A DNA stretch of 64,000 bases. It comes from Liriodendron chinense. Its lineage: Eukaryota > Streptophyta > Magnoliopsida > Magnoliales > Magnoliaceae. The stretch covers positions 2,170,001 to 2,234,000 of the forward strand of contig ML058577.1 of the NCBI GenBank assembly GCA_003013855.2. Direction: 5' to 3'. The translations under genes were made by a program, and so were the position numbers. The notes under the pieces are model-generated. The model worked only from the letters and a program-made list of their open reading frames with translations. It was not told the origin of the DNA and made no database searches. Of this stretch, positions 36,719 through 49,499 are shown one piece after another. Numbering within the stretch: the stretch's first letter is position 1; every line of letters begins with the position of its first letter.

Positions 36719-38380
36719 TAGGGCTCTCAATGGGTCGGATCTAGGATCGGATCTACTTAGATCCAGCTCCAAATCTGAATATCTATAGCCGGATTCGGAC
36801 TCAGATTCGGATCCGACTCTGAATCCAAAAGGTGATATCCATATCCAATTCCATTTATTAATAGCCAGATCCATTTCCGATCCAAAAATCCATATAGCCA
36901 TCGGATTCGGGTCGGATCTAGGTCCGAATCCACCGCATCACAAATCTAAAAAAAATATAAAATAATATATTTAATTAGCAACAAAATAATGCAAATATTC
37001 AACGTTACACATTTAATCCTTGTGCTTTCTGTTATGTGGTCCACTTGAGCTTTGGATGTGCCTCACTTTTTTGTCTAATGCTTTAAAGTAATTAGAAAAA
37101 TTTGATGGACGGTGTGGATCTAACAGATAGATCATGGTAAGGCCCAAAGAAATTCACAATGTAAAAGTGGGGTTGTGTAGCACGCAATCCATCCGCGAGA
37201 TAGAAAATAGGCACATACGATCTGCACTCCTTCCTTTATTTTATTTTTATTTTGTTTCTCTTTTTTATGGCTATGTGAGCTTTGCCTTGCACAATCTATT
37301 CTGTTCATTAGCTCGGCCAATTTATGACGGGATCAAAGAGCATTCTTTGTTTATTTTTCAATGAAAAATAAATATTATAATAGCTCTGGAAAAGTTTCAA
37401 TAGTGGACGGCCAACCTCACTGTTTCATATGGTATGGTTATCCTAACATCTGGATCTTCTTCGGATTTGGGACCATGGCTTAAAATGATATGTAAAATCG
37501 AATGGATGGATTGGATGAAACAGCATCCATCAAGGTGGGCCATAGGAAAGTTTCAATAGTGGATGTTCAAATCCCACCTGTTTATTGTGGTATGGTCTAC
37601 CCGAGATCGGGACATGTCTCATTTTTTGGGACATGGCCTGAAATAATGTGGAAAATCGAATGGCCGGTGTGGATATAACATATACATCAAGGTAGGACCC
37701 ACTTGTGGGATCCCACTCATGCCTAAAAGGGCTTCTGTTTAGCCCAACTTTTTGCATAAAAAATAAAAATCAGATTTGTGCAAATTAGGTTGTATAACAC
37801 TGGTTTTAGAGTGGACTGATCTCACATCAATCCTGGCCCACCTTATCATAGATCTGAACCGTTAGGGGATTTCCCAACACCTCAATTTACATGACCTATG
37901 GCTAAAAAAATAAAATACGCTATTAAAATAAAAAAAGGAAAACACTCTCAATGAATGGTGAATACTTACAATATTGTATGGTGAACGGCTCAGATCGTCA
38001 CATAATCCTTTGCTTGCTATTCTTTCCGTTGCTTATGAATTTGATTACCCTTTAAAATAGAAGAATTTGGAAAGAGAGGTGGGGTGAGTGGGTGTTGGTA
38101 GGGTATTTAATACAGGTATTAAAGTTGAGGAACGAAAGTCGAAGAGCTGTACTCCCTAGAAGCCTAAATGTTGCAATTTGAAAACATGCTATAACTGGGA
38201 TCCGATCGGATCTCATTGCCATATTCGAATCCGACCGAATCATATTCAGATTTATTTATGTAAATCCAAATCCGACCCATTTAGTTAATCGGACCTATTT
38301 TAGGATCCAACTCCGCATTATACGAATTTGGAGCGGTGCGAAGCGGATCTCGGATCTGACCCGCTCCATTGAGAGCCCAA
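36719..38380. mobile_element. hAT-like element (TAGGGCTCTCAATGG family) with a nested insert
   Basis: The left end TAGGGCTCTCAATGGGTC pairs with the right end GGGCTCTCAATGGAGC on the other strand. The 8-bp flanks CTTGTGGC and CTCGTGGT match at 6 of 8, with transitions only. The arms are rich in GGATCGGATC/GAATCCGA motifs, like 14650-15233. The middle (about 37020-38180) is foreign repeat DNA. Confidence 0.8.
37034..37780 (-). repeat. Fragments of foldback half-units and LTR array, inverted
   Basis: 37034-37200 is one right arm ending in the GGATTGCGTGCTACAC terminus (minus strand). 37390-37780 holds two further half-units in tandem, ending CCACTTGTGGGATCCCAC...AAAAGGGCTTC. This matches the start of the LTR array near 29610-29660 on the opposite strand, so it looks like a broken inverted copy of that LTR. 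Confidence 0.55.
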
Positions 38381-39334
38381 CTCGTGGTGAGACGATTGAT
38401 GGTGGGGCAGATCTTTGACAATCTGTTCAGTTGCTCTGTTGGAACTGGGTTTTGTGGTGAGATGGCTGGTGAGGTGACAACTTGTTGATGGACTTGAAGG
38501 GAACCAAGCACATGGTGAGACAATCGTGATTCAACTATCCGTTCATCGTCTAGGTGTGGATCAAACTTCGTAGCGAAATAGCTAGCAGAATCACCTAGCA
38601 TGTAGTAGGAAAGCTCCACAACCTTCCGTTCGAAATTGAGCTATCTTCCTTGTGATCCAACGGTATATCATGAATGAATGGTGGAGAGATAAACTAAGGA
38701 TTAAAAACTAGAAGCCCCATGCTATGAGCAATGATGGGAGAATAAACTAAAACGAAATAAAAAGATAAATGTTTATGGTGGACGGATAAATAAAACTTGG
38801 TTTGGATGTAATGGCATGAGGCTTGAAGCTCTTTGTGGAGTGCTGTTTATATAGGCTTTTAAGAGGCAGTGGCCTTGCGTAGCCTTCAATATCATGAATG
38901 ACTTGGGTGATCGGTTGTAGAAATCTCCTTGATTCTTCCACATCAAAGTAGCCTATTGCGTGCGGCCACGTGTACAAGAGATATCTCCAGCTTCTTCAGA
39001 TTGTGCATCGGCAGAAGTCCTTACGAGTTTGGATTTCCACACTGAAAAGTTGTTGTGGTCCTTACATCACTTGACTTTAGCATCAATAAAGAGTTGCTTT
39101 TGGTAGGATCTAGCATTTAATGCTAGATACATATCTCATCTAATGAGATTCTGACATTTAATGTTGAGAAAGACTTGCTTTAATGACACACTTGCTTTTG
39201 CAGAGAATATATATTTTTTTTATAAAATTCTAGCATTTAATGCTCTCTCATGTGCATGTTTCTAACTCCTCTTGAAGTTGATCTATAATGCATATGATAT
39301 GGTTACCCCGTGGTGTCTTTTACCATTTGATCAA
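38381..39334. other. Intergenic DNA, nothing assigned
   Basis: No protein-like frame. Small repeated phrases (TAGCATTTAATGCTAGA around 39110-39240) suggest old repeat DNA without recognisable ends. Confidence 0.55.
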
Positions 39335-39347
39335 GGTGCACTAGGTT

Positions 39348-39505
39348 TTTTTTTTATTGGGTTAGTACACACACCCCACTGTTAGTACACCCCCCTTGTT
39401 AGTCACATCGCAATGTTAGCCACCCTCCTTGGGAATCGATACCACGACCTCAAGTGTTGAAACGAGGTTATCTTCAGTCAATCTCCCAATTGAGCTATGG
39501 ATTTG
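39348..39505 (-). mobile_element. tRNA-derived SINE with a perfect 13-bp target duplication
   Basis: Read on the minus strand it has a Pol III A box in CATAGCTCAATTGGGAGA, a B box in GTGGTATCGATTCCCAAG, repeats of GTACTAACA/GTGACTAACA, and an A-rich tail. It is flanked by GGTGCACTAGGTT on both sides (39335-39347 and 39506-39518), which fixes its limits at 158 bp. Confidence 0.9.
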
Positions 39506-39574
39506 GGTGCACTAGGTTAGATGTGGGACAAACCATCAAGCTAACAAGCTTCCACTAACTAATATATGAAGACA

Positions 39575-39590
39575 CCCCCCCCCCCCCCCC
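39575..39590 (+). repeat. Poly(C) run with flanking duplication
   Basis: Sixteen consecutive C residues. The flanking GATGTGGGACAAACCA...CTTCCACTAACTAATAT phrase occurs on both sides (39522-39566 and 39602-39641), so the run sits between two halves of a tandem duplication. Confidence 0.85.
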
Positions 39591-40909
39591 AACCCAAAAC
39601 CGATGTGGGACAAACCAACAAACTTCCACTAACTAATATGACATTTCCTCTACTCGCTTTCTTCCCAATCATTCCTCAAGTGTGTAGTAGATGAGTAACT
39701 CCACGCATTTTGAGCTTGAAGAAGCCGAAAGTATGTCTTATTTACAGGCTTGTATTCACTTTCTCATTATAAAAACAGTGTTAGCTACTGCAAATTTGAA
39801 ATTTCTAATTTTTATTCGGCTTTGAAATTTAGAGCTCAAGTTTTCCAAAACCTAAGGCTAAGGTAGCATATGCAGATGCATGTAGCCCACCATATGGAAC
39901 ACGCGCTCACAAAATAATCATGTAATCTTAATTTTTGGTCCATGATATATCTAAACTAGGACTTTGGTTTAATTTGAATAACTTGCATGCTATGTATTGA
40001 ATTTATAAGTAACCTCCCAACTATCTGCGTATCTTCTGCCACACTCTGCAAGAGTCTGAGAGACTGTCCAATGATTTCCTCCATATGAACACAATATTCA
40101 ATAAGAATTCGCATCATCTATATGTTTATAGTAGCCATTATCTGGTATAAATATTTCGTACCTTAATTCAATGGATTGTTATCCAACCGGATGCTTTTAA
40201 GATCATTTACAATCCGGCGTGCGACATTTCTAGCCACAGTCCAATTCCACTATGATCTCAAGTGGGCCCCCATAGCTCCCACAGGAGTTAGAACCGTAAT
40301 GAGTTTAAGAGAATTTGGATTATGGCGCGAAAAAATAAACAAAGCCTCTCTATACATAATACATGATAAAATTCGTGTAAATAAGCAAGCATTTCCTATG
40401 TAATAAGAGATTATACAACATGATTAACTTAAAAACAAAGCGAAAAGATGATTGACAACCAGTCCGACGTGACGTGGGGTAGTAAGTGCCCGTTGATCTG
40501 GAGCATCGATCATGATGACCAGCAATACAAAAGCCTGGATTGACTGGATGATATGAACCAAGCAAATTCACACCTACAGTGCCCATTAATTAGATGGTCA
40601 ATACAATTTCGGGACAACCGCACTGCGATGACTATCCAAATCAATGGCAATGATACATGTGTTTCGGCCCGCTAGGATCACCAGATCAAATCCTGTACTT
40701 TGGTATTGGGCCACCCAAGAGATGTCCTCCAAATCTATTGAGTACCTTCACCACCAACCTCATGTTGAAGAAGGTTGTCAAATCCCAAGTGTACAACAGA
40801 AAATAAAAAACAGAACCACCCAAATCCTTTGTTTTTTCTTGTCTACCAAACAAGAAGAAATCCAATCCCCAAACTACATGCATGGTAGCATGTCTAAGTA
40901 GGAGTGTTA

Positions 40910-43900
40910 TTAGAAGTGGATCCTAGCAGGCTGTGACTTGGTCATTCTGTTCCTACCATAAGGTTCGTCGTTGTCGATCCTCTTGTTGTTTCGGAAGGCA
41001 GCACATCCAATGACATAGACGATCACCAGAAGGACTAGTATGACGATATTCAGCACCGCCACCTTCCTCCAGCTCTTCTTGAGGCTGGCCAACACACCTG
41101 CCTTGCATGAGTTACAATTATAGCACAGCATACTCTGGTCGTTGCTCCAACGGGTACAGTCGGGGTCGGTAACCATCCCCTGTCCTCCCGATGGTTCCCA
41201 CACCGTCGCGTTCACATAAGTGTACCCACAGTCCGTTGGTGGCTTGCAGCAACCAGACTGCCGCCCGGAAGCATAAAAAATAAATTCAGTTAGTCACTTT
41301 TTCGCTCGTCGGACAACAAGTAATGTTATGGTTTGAAAACCTTGTTTGAGTGGGGTGCAACTCGAGTCAAGACTGGGTCCCATGTGACTCCACCTGACTC
41401 CAATTCTTTTCATTTTTACACCCTGTTTCTCCTCAAAACCTTAAATCTAGGATACTGAAGTCCCTAGAGATGATTTAAGAGCATCCTATGAATTTATTAT
41501 TTTAAAATATTATAATTAAGAACTACTATTTTATTAAATCAAATACCCATTCAACATTTCATAACTATTGTTTGTCTTAAAATTAACATATGATACATTT
41601 TTCTTAATTTTTTTTTCAATTTTTTCATTAAGGGGACGACTCAACCGAGCCGCCCATTGTCATACAAACTCAACTGACCAGACTGAATTGGTCCAGATCT
41701 CCGAGACTTAAACCGGGACGCTAACCCTACTGTGGACTCTATAAGACGGAGGAATTCACATTACAGTTGAACTAGCTAAGAGCCCTTCATTATATCAGGC
41801 TCACAGCAAGCATGTCCTTGCTGAAAATCCAGGCCATTGAGCAACAAAGTCAACCATTGAGGCATGTGCTGCAATGCCTCTCCCATTTTCTATTACTTAT
41901 TTTCAATTTATAATAATTAAACATCGAGTCAAGTTAGGTTGAGTTTTTGAGTCAAACCCGGCCTTGCTGAATGTTGAGTTTGTGTGTTTTTGAACTATGA
42001 GCTGTATAGTACTCTCTCAAACAACACCATGTTTAGGTTTGCATTCATTGCTTTTATTTTTATTTTTCTTTAACAAAAATGGAGGAAAAAAACTTCACCA
42101 AGCAGATTAAAAAAAAAAAAAAAAGCTACACTAAGGGGTCATTTGGATGGTGGTAAATGAGGCAATAAATCATTTACAGCTTGCATTTGGATGCCCTAAA
42201 ATGCTTGTAAATCATTTACTAGTTGTAAATGATTTACCACCTTTCCTCCCTTTTCATTTGCTAGCAAAAAGTCGGGATTTCATTTGCTAGCAAATGATTT
42301 ACCACCAAGAAATGTCCAACGGTTCTTTTTTTTTTTTGGAAGGCTAGGAGATGCACACTTTCCCTCCACCAATGGAGGCATGTCTTGCTATCGGCCATAT
42401 AAAAGAGTATTTGAATTCGTGGGCTCACTTCTATGACTCACCTACTGCTTGGTTTTATCACGTGAGGATCAACCTTAAGCTTTAGTGAGATGAGCTTGAC
42501 CCAATGATTCACTTTAAAATCCACTCTTATATGCCATGTGAATGTTTTTAATGAATTACATTTCCAAACTACCTCAAGTGTGAATACACAATTACAGGAT
42601 ATAAACCTTCTATAGGCTATCCAAATACTATTTACAACTTAAAAGCCAAACAGACATTATAGCCTGTAAATGATTTACTCATTTACCACCATCCAAATGA
42701 CTCTTAATAGAACATGGTAGCATCTCTCTATGGTAGACATGAGAAAGTGAATGACCATTGGGGACCATCCATCTAGTTTACCAATGGATGGAGAATGATT
42801 TAAAATGATCCTAGCCATTGATGAGTGTCCTTCAAAGTAGTAGTAAGAAAAGACAAACAGTCAACATTTGAGAGTGGGAAGATGAAGGAGAGTGATGGCT
42901 GGGATTATATGGTAAGTGTGATATCTGAAACATGGACAATCCATCATACAGGGCACACTATATAGACACACCTTAGTTTTGGATCGACATGACACTTTGG
43001 AACATTAGATGGAATGGCGAAAAAAATCACCTAATAGTCAGTGTGGATGAACATGGAAAACACGGTGGGCACTGAAGTGCTTAGCATTTTATGGACTGGG
43101 TGCAACAATTGTTGTAGAGGATTCCCATACTCCCTCCCAATGACCAAAATCATCTATAACACCTGTTTTAGGCAGCATATATGTATAACTCAAGTAGGCT
43201 ACACCACAAGGAACAATGGAGATGGGATGCCAACCATAGGTTTGTGTGTGCAGCCACCATGTTTCATCAAACATCATGGTGTTTTTTATCAGTAGATGTT
43301 TTCATTTTCATTTTCAGCCCCAACGATACAAATAATGGTTCTCACTTGATGGATGAATGGATTTACATATAAAACATAGTGCCCCTACAGAGCTTTGGTG
43401 TATTATGGTACCCCTCACATGGGAGTGGATTAGGTGCGGCCTAACCTCACCCAAGATGGTGCAACCCTTACCATGGGGCCCACCTTGATGTATGTATTCT
43501 ATATCCATGCTATCCATCCGTTTTATCATCCGTTTTTCAAGATAATTTTAGGGCATGAGCCAAAAAATGAAGCAGATCCAATTCTTAGGTGGACCATACC
43601 ATAGGAAACTGTGGTCATTATCCATTAATGGGCCACAATTTTGTATCAAGCTCATATTTGTTTTATCTCTTCATCCAGGTTTATGTGACCTTATCAACAG
43701 ATTGGATGGCAAATAAAAATTATGGACACCTTACTCTGGCCCTAGTAAGTTTTTAATGGCAGAGCGATTCGATAACAACTGTTTCCAATAATATGGTCCA
43801 CCTGAGATTAGGATTCTTCTTCATTTTGGGGCTCATGCCCTAAATAATGATATGTCAAAATGGATGGAACTCTTGGATATAGAATACATACATAAGGGCT

Positions 43901-46900
43901 GTGCCATCAGCCAGGGCACACCTAATCGGCTCCCTTTCAATGGGAGGGGATTAGGTGTTAACTGGCTAACAGCTCTGTGGGTGTTACCCTTAGGATGGGG
44001 CCCACCTTGATGATGTTTTGTATATCCACATCATTCATCCATTTTGCCAGCCGATTTTAGGATGGGGTCCCAAAACAGATCTATATCTCAGGTGGACCAC
44101 ACCACAAGAAATAGTTTCTTTTTCTTTTCTTTTCTTTTCTTTTGTTTTTTTTTTTTTTTGAGACAATGAAAAAATTTATTTAAAAAAAAAAGGCTGAAGT
44201 AAAAAAAGAGGAACAAAAACTATACAAAGGACCGAAGGCCCTACCATTAAAAAGAAGACCACAAGAAATAGTTTCAATTGAGTGCCCCACCATTAAAAAT
44301 AAGACTACAAGAACTAGTTTCAATTGAGTGCCCCACCATTAAAAATTCCAAAGAGCCTATCGTAAGGCTTTCGTGATGTTTATTTGCAATCTAACCTGAT
44401 GATAATGTCAAGAAGAGCTTGACTAAGTTAAACTACAGAGTTCAGGTTGATCCAAAACTTTTGTGGCCCACAAAAAGTTTTTAATGGTCATTCATCACTG
44501 TTTCCAGTGGTATGTCCCACCTAACATTTGAATCGTTTTAAGGTTTGGGACAGCATCATAAAATAATATGAAAAAATAGATGGACGGCGTGGATATACAT
44601 AAAATATATCAAGGTGCCCCCACACCGTAAGGGTAACACCCACTAAGCTGTTACCCGGTAACAGCTAATCTGCTCCCCTTTCACACATGGTGACGTGGCA
44701 CACGTGTGTCAGGTGTAAGAGAATCAAGTAGTGTACTTTTTCCTTATTATTTTGGGTCCATCATTTTGAAAGAGAAATTCATTGTTGGTCCCCTGCCATC
44801 ATGATTCCATATTATCCATCCACAAGGGCCCACTGCATATTTCACACATGAAAAGAATCTCACTCCACAAGATCTCACCGTCCATATAAAGTGAGCCTGG
44901 CAAATGAGGAGTCATTTGGTACACTGACAGCTTAGTACGCTTGTTGTAATAAGACTACTCAATATTTTTTCATTTTTAACCGTCTAATAAATGTCCACCA
45001 AAATGAACGGTGCAGATGCAATTTCAAAATAATTTCTAAAGAGATGGTCTCAGGTCCGACTGGTGGTACCACACTTTACGGTCCAACCAGTGACGAGCTT
45101 CCAACCTATCATTTTCACGTGACATCCAACCCTTCCAATAGGTTAGTCCCACTATAAGGATAACCATGTGCAAAATATCAGCCCCATCCACTCATTAGGT
45201 GGGCCACATCATAAAAATAATATCTAGCCATTGCTAAATAACGAAATATGAGTGTGGTCCACCTGATTGGTGGATGTGGTTGATTTTTTTTTCACATAGT
45301 TATCTTGTAATGGGCCAACCTATTGGGCGGGTTGGATGTCACAAGCACATAGGGGGATGAGAACCGTAGAGCCATCTCATTGATTTACACGTGTCAGGAT
45401 GGTGTGCAAATTGGGTCCACCGGGGCCTAGCATGGACGGTGAGAATCTACTTTCATTGAGATCTGCGATTTTATCCATATAAGTAACGCCCTTCCAGATG
45501 AGGAATCTGGATCATCACGTGGTGGGGCCTAAGAGGCGAGCCTTGGTAAAAGCTTGGAATATTTAAAAAAGAAGTAATAAAAAAAAATATTGCTTATTGC
45601 TGGGAAGGCTCGCTGCCCCCTACAGGGTTCGCCTACTGACGCGCTATGTGGAACCCACCATGATGTATGTGTTTTATCCTAGCCGTCCATCTATTTTTCC
45701 AGATCATTTTATGGCATGAGGCTAAAAATGAACCAGATCCAAAACTCATGTGGAATACACCACGGGAAACTGTGGTGATTGAAATCTCACCGTTAAAAAC
45801 TTCTAGGGGGCCACAAAAGCTTTGGATGAAGCTGATATTTGTTATGTACCTTCATCCAGGTCTGTTTTCCTACGGTGTGGCCCACCTGAGATGGGAATCT
45901 GCCTTATTTTTGGGTACATGCCATAAGATGATCTGGAAATATGGATGGACAACGCGGATAAAACACATACATCATGGTGGGGCCAGATAGCCCTGACCAG
46001 TAGACACCTCGCTACTGGCAGCTTCAGTAGGCAATCCGCGTCCCTCTCTCCCCTCTTCTGATCTGATGGCCGCTCCTGCCCCATCAAGCGATGATCTAGA
46101 CCGTTCATTGAATGGGGATCAACAGCGTTCATAACAAGCTGAGTTAGAAACCTGCTTTTCTAGACCTTTGTTTCTAACTCACTATCGACGATGAGATATT
46201 TGAAAAGTGAGATTCCGTTTTTTCACATTTAAAATCCACAGTCGGAACTTCTAGATTAACCGTCTGGATAATCCAAGGATTTAACAGAATCTGCTTAAAT
46301 CTGCGAACAGACCGTTAATCTAGATTAATGGTCTGGATAATCCAAGGATTTAACAGAATCTGCTAAATCTGCTAACAGACGGTTAATCTCGATTAACGGT
46401 CTGGAGACTTATTGGTAAACTTAACAAAGAAGACTTACTAGTAAACTTCACTATTTATAAATAAATAAATAAATAAAATCCATATCTTTCCTCATAAGCT
46501 TCAAATTTTAAATAAATGATTAAAAAAGAGTAACGATCTGTAATTTTAACGGATCTGATGTTAGGGATGAAACCTTGGTGGCTTGGGTCGGGTCCATCCC
46601 TATCCGACCCCTTGGCTCGGATTGGGTAGTACCCGTCGGTACTGTGGGCCCCACAATGATGTATGTGTTTTATCCATGCCGTCCATCCATCTTTCCATAT
46701 GATTATAGGGCATTACGGAATAAATAAGGCAGACCCAAATCTCAGGTGGACCACCCCACAGGAAACAGTGGTGATTGAACGATCACCATTAAAAATTTCT
46801 TGGCGGCCATTAAAGTTTTGAATCAAGCTTATATTTATGTTTTCACTTCATCCAGGTCTGTGTAACCAAATCAACAGGTCGGATGGCAAACAAACGTTAC

Positions 46901-47878
46901 AGTGGCTCCTACGAAGATTTTAACGGTGGGCGTTCAATCACTGCTGCTTTCCTTTGGTGTGGTCCACCTGAAATTTCGATTCTTTTCATGCCCTAAAATG
47001 AACTGGAAAAAATGAATGAACGGCATGGATAAAACACATAAATCATGGTGGGGCCCACAGCAACGACCAGTGCGGAGACTTCTGGAGGGTTATTCCCAGA
47101 CTCCATACCAAGCCATGGCGCCGAACCGGAAGTCCTATGTACCCGACCCAATACATGTGATTACTCCAAACCCTATGTAAACCCGACCCGAATTGTAATC
47201 GGGTTCGGGTTATCAATCCCAATCCAAACCACCACTCGAATTCCAGTTGGGTTAGTCGGGCTCGGTTTTGATGATGATGGACGGCCAATAAAAAAAGGAA
47301 AAATAGAAAAGAAAAAGAAGAAATCTGAAGGAAAGAGAGAGGGAGAGAGAGTGGTGAATCATGACCTGAATGGGAGAGAGATGACGGCGATAGAACATAT
47401 CAGGTGACTCAGTCCCACCAACAGTAACCACCATCTTGCCGCACACCCTCGCATCCCTAATACAAGAGCCGATCTTCATCCAATTGCTATTATCTGATAC
47501 CCGATCCTTAAGCCAGCCCGAGTAATCAGATAGAGAGTAATCAGGATAGGCCCGATTAATAACTGGATGACCCGATCCTTTAGATGTTACAGCATAAGAG
47601 AATATGATGAGAGCGAAAAGGGCAACAATAACGAAGAACATGGCGAATAGGTAGAGCCAGAGAAGCCATGTGACTCTATAGCAAGAGCCGGCGAAGCCCA
47701 TGAGTGAAACTACCATTATAGCTGCTCCTATGATGATGAGAGGCCATTGAAGAAACTTCATGCAATCTGTTTGATTAACTCTGCTGCTTAGCCATATTCC
47801 TCCTCCAAGAATCGGAATCGATAACAAGAACGTCATAAAGTTTACGAATCCAACCAAGTTATTACTCTTTCTCCACAT
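40910..47878 (-). CDS. Tetraspanin (plant TET8/TET9-like), two exons
   Basis: Exon 1 is 47366-47878 and exon 2 is 40910-41257 (stop at 40910-40912). The 6.1 kb GT-AG intron falls between Q171 and S172. The product is 286 aa (Arabidopsis TET8 is 273). Predicted membrane segments: about 8-30, 43-66, 71-97 and 237-259. The large extracellular loop (about 98-236) holds the plant GCCKPPTDCGY motif (173-183) and further cysteines at 139, 146, 205, 216, 219 and 222. The tail begins RNNKR. The family organises plasma-membrane microdomains and partners receptors; TET8 is known from plant extracellular vesicles. An in-frame Met 48 codons upstream (48022) was not used because MWRKSNNLVG matches the family start (MxRxSNNLVG) and the upstream codons are GA-repeat leader. 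No disabling change was seen. The donor, GTCATG, is weak. Confidence 0.93.
42135..42704. mobile_element. Tourist-like (PIF/Harbinger) MITE in the tetraspanin intron
   Basis: This 570-bp element has TIRs GGGGTCATTTGGATGGTGG and, on the other strand, AGAGTCATTTGGATGGTGG. It is flanked by the 3-bp target TAA (42132-42134 and 42705-42707). The interior repeats TAAATCATTTAC and TGATTTACCACC. No coding sequence. Confidence 0.85.
43421..43934. mobile_element. Foldback element F5 (terminus GAGTGGATTAGG)
   Basis: The left end is GGGAGTGGATTAGGTGCGG and the right end on the other strand is GGGAGCCGATTAGGTG. It has the full core with ATGTATGTATTCTATATCC and, mirrored, GGATATAGAATACATACAT. It lies inside the tetraspanin intron. 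Confidence 0.8.
43942..44677. mobile_element. Foldback element F6
   Basis: The left end is GGGAGGGGATTAGGTGTTAAC and the right arm ends GTTACCCGGTAACAGCTAATC. The flanks CCTTTCAAT and CCTTTCACA match at 7 of 9 positions, in line with a Mutator-type 9-bp duplication. It is interrupted by the L1 fragment at 44119-44257. Confidence 0.7.
44119..44257 (-). mobile_element. 5'-truncated L1-type LINE with a perfect 18-bp target duplication
   Basis: On the minus strand it reads TTAATGGTAGGGCCTTCGG, then TTTGTATAGTTTTTGTTCC, then AATAAATTTTTTCATTGTC, then an A-rich tail (T/C-rich on the plus strand). This is the usual 3' end of plant L1 elements. ACCACAAGAAATAGTTTC flanks both sides (44101-44118 and 44258-44275). 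Confidence 0.9.
45637..46010. mobile_element. Foldback element F7
   Basis: Arms meet the family core (CCACCATGATGTATGTGTTTTATCC, mirrored at 45955-45985). The outer sequence differs from the GGATTAGG type: it reads CTACAGGGTTCGCC on the left and CTCGCTACTGGCAGC on the right. It lies in the tetraspanin intron. Confidence 0.65.
46640..47070. mobile_element. Foldback element F8
   Basis: It runs from CTGTGGGCCCCACAATGATG to ATCATGGTGGGGCCCACAG with a full core, inside the tetraspanin intron about 300 bp downstream of exon 1 in the direction of transcription. No outer GGATTAGG terminus is seen. Confidence 0.75.
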
Positions 47879-48300
47879 CTTTGATACTCTTGATCTCTCT
47901 CTTCTCCTTTTCTCTCTCTCTCTCTCCTCTACTTGTAGTTGTTCTTCTTGAAGTTGATCATGTGGGCTTGGAGTGTAAAATACCTTAAAAAGAAGACACT
48001 GATTGAATTGTTTGTTCTCCACCCGTTCTTAAGTTGTGGTGACTCATCTACCGTCAACGTGCCTACCTTATGGGCAGCGACACGCATTAAATATCTAAGA
48101 TGTACTGCACATCAAATATCAAGGAATCCGTGGGGTATAGAGCATGGACTAAAGTTACATCTCAGGTTTGCTTGTTTTGTACGAATCAGGTTGGGTATTG
48201 CATTCAGACTAGCCTACGCGGTTGGGCGATTTGGTAGTACACAAGGGTCTGCTTCGCCTACGGGATTAAATGGTATGGAATTGCGTTAGTTGAGATTAAC
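47879..48300 (-). promoter_or_regulatory. Presumed leader and proximal promoter of the tetraspanin gene
   Basis: On the coding strand a GA-rich leader (AGAGGAGAGAGAGAG) spans about 47890-47940 just upstream of the ATG. No TATA box could be fixed with confidence, so the transcription start is unknown. Confidence 0.4.
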
Positions 48301-49175
48301 ACCACAATTATTACATGTCTGGAAATATTTGATATTTTGACCATTCAATCCTCAAATATCATAATCCTCCTTAAGCAAAAACATTATATTAAGCAATACT
48401 TTGTTTGTCAAATAATAGATTTGTAATTAACAAACTAAATTCATAACTAACATCACTTACAACATATATAACTCAAATGTCAAGTGTAAACTATGCATAT
48501 AGATGGATTGCATGGATAAAACACATTCATTAATTTGTGAATTTCAAAATCTATCGAAAATCCTACATGAGATTAAATGTAATTCTGTTCCACCTAATCT
48601 CAAATGCAATTCTGTGTCACCAAGCATTGGATCGAATTTGCACGAACCGAATGTAATTCTATCCTACTTATTCTCTCCTAAGCTCATGTACCAAACAGGC
48701 CCTTAGGAGGTATTAAGTGGGATGAAATTACATTTAGTTTGTCAAAATTTCATGAGCCATTTGGAGGCACGTGAAGGAATGGGATTAGGTGGAAATGAAT
48801 GTCACATGTAGGCCTGGCTATGGGTTGTGTTGAACCGTGTTCGTGTTGTGTCAAAAATTCACTCACCCAAACTTGACCGGTTTACTAACGAGTCGAAATC
48901 TAGAAATCCAAACTCATTTGTTAATTTAACAGGTTACCTGCAATCCGACTCGTTTAACTATTAAATAAACAGATCATGCTTTCATGGGTAAAGAGATGGA
49001 GAAGGGGTTCAATTCGACAAAAGTTTTGGATACCAAAATGTCCTCACTAGCAGGTTAAACAGGTTTCGCAAATGAATCATTAACACGACCCGTTATGTTA
49101 ACGGGTCTTCATGGGCTAACCTATTAGTGACCGATATGATAAGGCTAGACCCGAACATTGATTTTTTTCATTCGG
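48300..49175. other. Intergenic DNA with a probable MITE end
   Basis: The piece ending GTACCAAACAGGCCCTTAG at 48704 resembles the terminus of a Harbinger-type MITE, and AATGTAATTCTATCC/AATTCTGTT phrases repeat inside it. Its left end was not found. No gene seen. Confidence 0.45.
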
Positions 49176-49179
49176 GTTT

Positions 49180-49495
49180 CATGCATGCGTTTGATACATG
49201 TGGTTCATTCATATGCATGTTCATCCATATGCATCCTTTACACGTGACATTTGAGTTGTATACATGTGCATGTAACTGACATCAGTTATGAATTTAGTTC
49301 ATTGATTACAGAGATGGAATTTTGTCCAACCTATTCATATGTGAGTCCCACATTGATGCATGCGTTTTATACATGTAGTTCATTTATATGCATGTTCATC
49401 CATATCCATCCTTTACACGTGACAGTTGAGTTGTATACATATGCACGTAATTTACGTAGTTATGAATTTAGTTCATTGATTACATATCCTTTGTC
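49180..49495 (+). repeat. Tandem duplication of about 170 bp
   Basis: Two direct copies share ATGCATGCGTTT, TATATGCATGTTCATCCATAT, CCTTTACACGTGACA, TTGAGTTGTATACAT and TATGAATTTAGTTCATTG. They start at about 49181 and 49355. Confidence 0.85.
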
Positions 49496-49499
49496 AGCC

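Larger units (their letters stand above)
43942..45518 (+). repeat. Dispersed duplication A, copy 2 (pairs with 34284-35825)
   Basis: This direct-orientation copy lies entirely in the tetraspanin intron. It contains foldback F6 (43942-44677), interrupted by a LINE fragment, then the shared unique stretch to GGAATCTGGATCATCACG. A 47-bp tandem duplication follows the LINE (about 44256-44350). Confidence 0.85.

Noticed and set aside
47252..48022. Longer tetraspanin N-terminus starting at Met 48022 and reading past the exon 1 donor
   Set aside because: The extra 48 codons are GA-repeat leader, plant tetraspanins begin MxRxSNNLVG as at 47878, and the reading beyond 47366 is intron sequence ending in a GA-rich frame.
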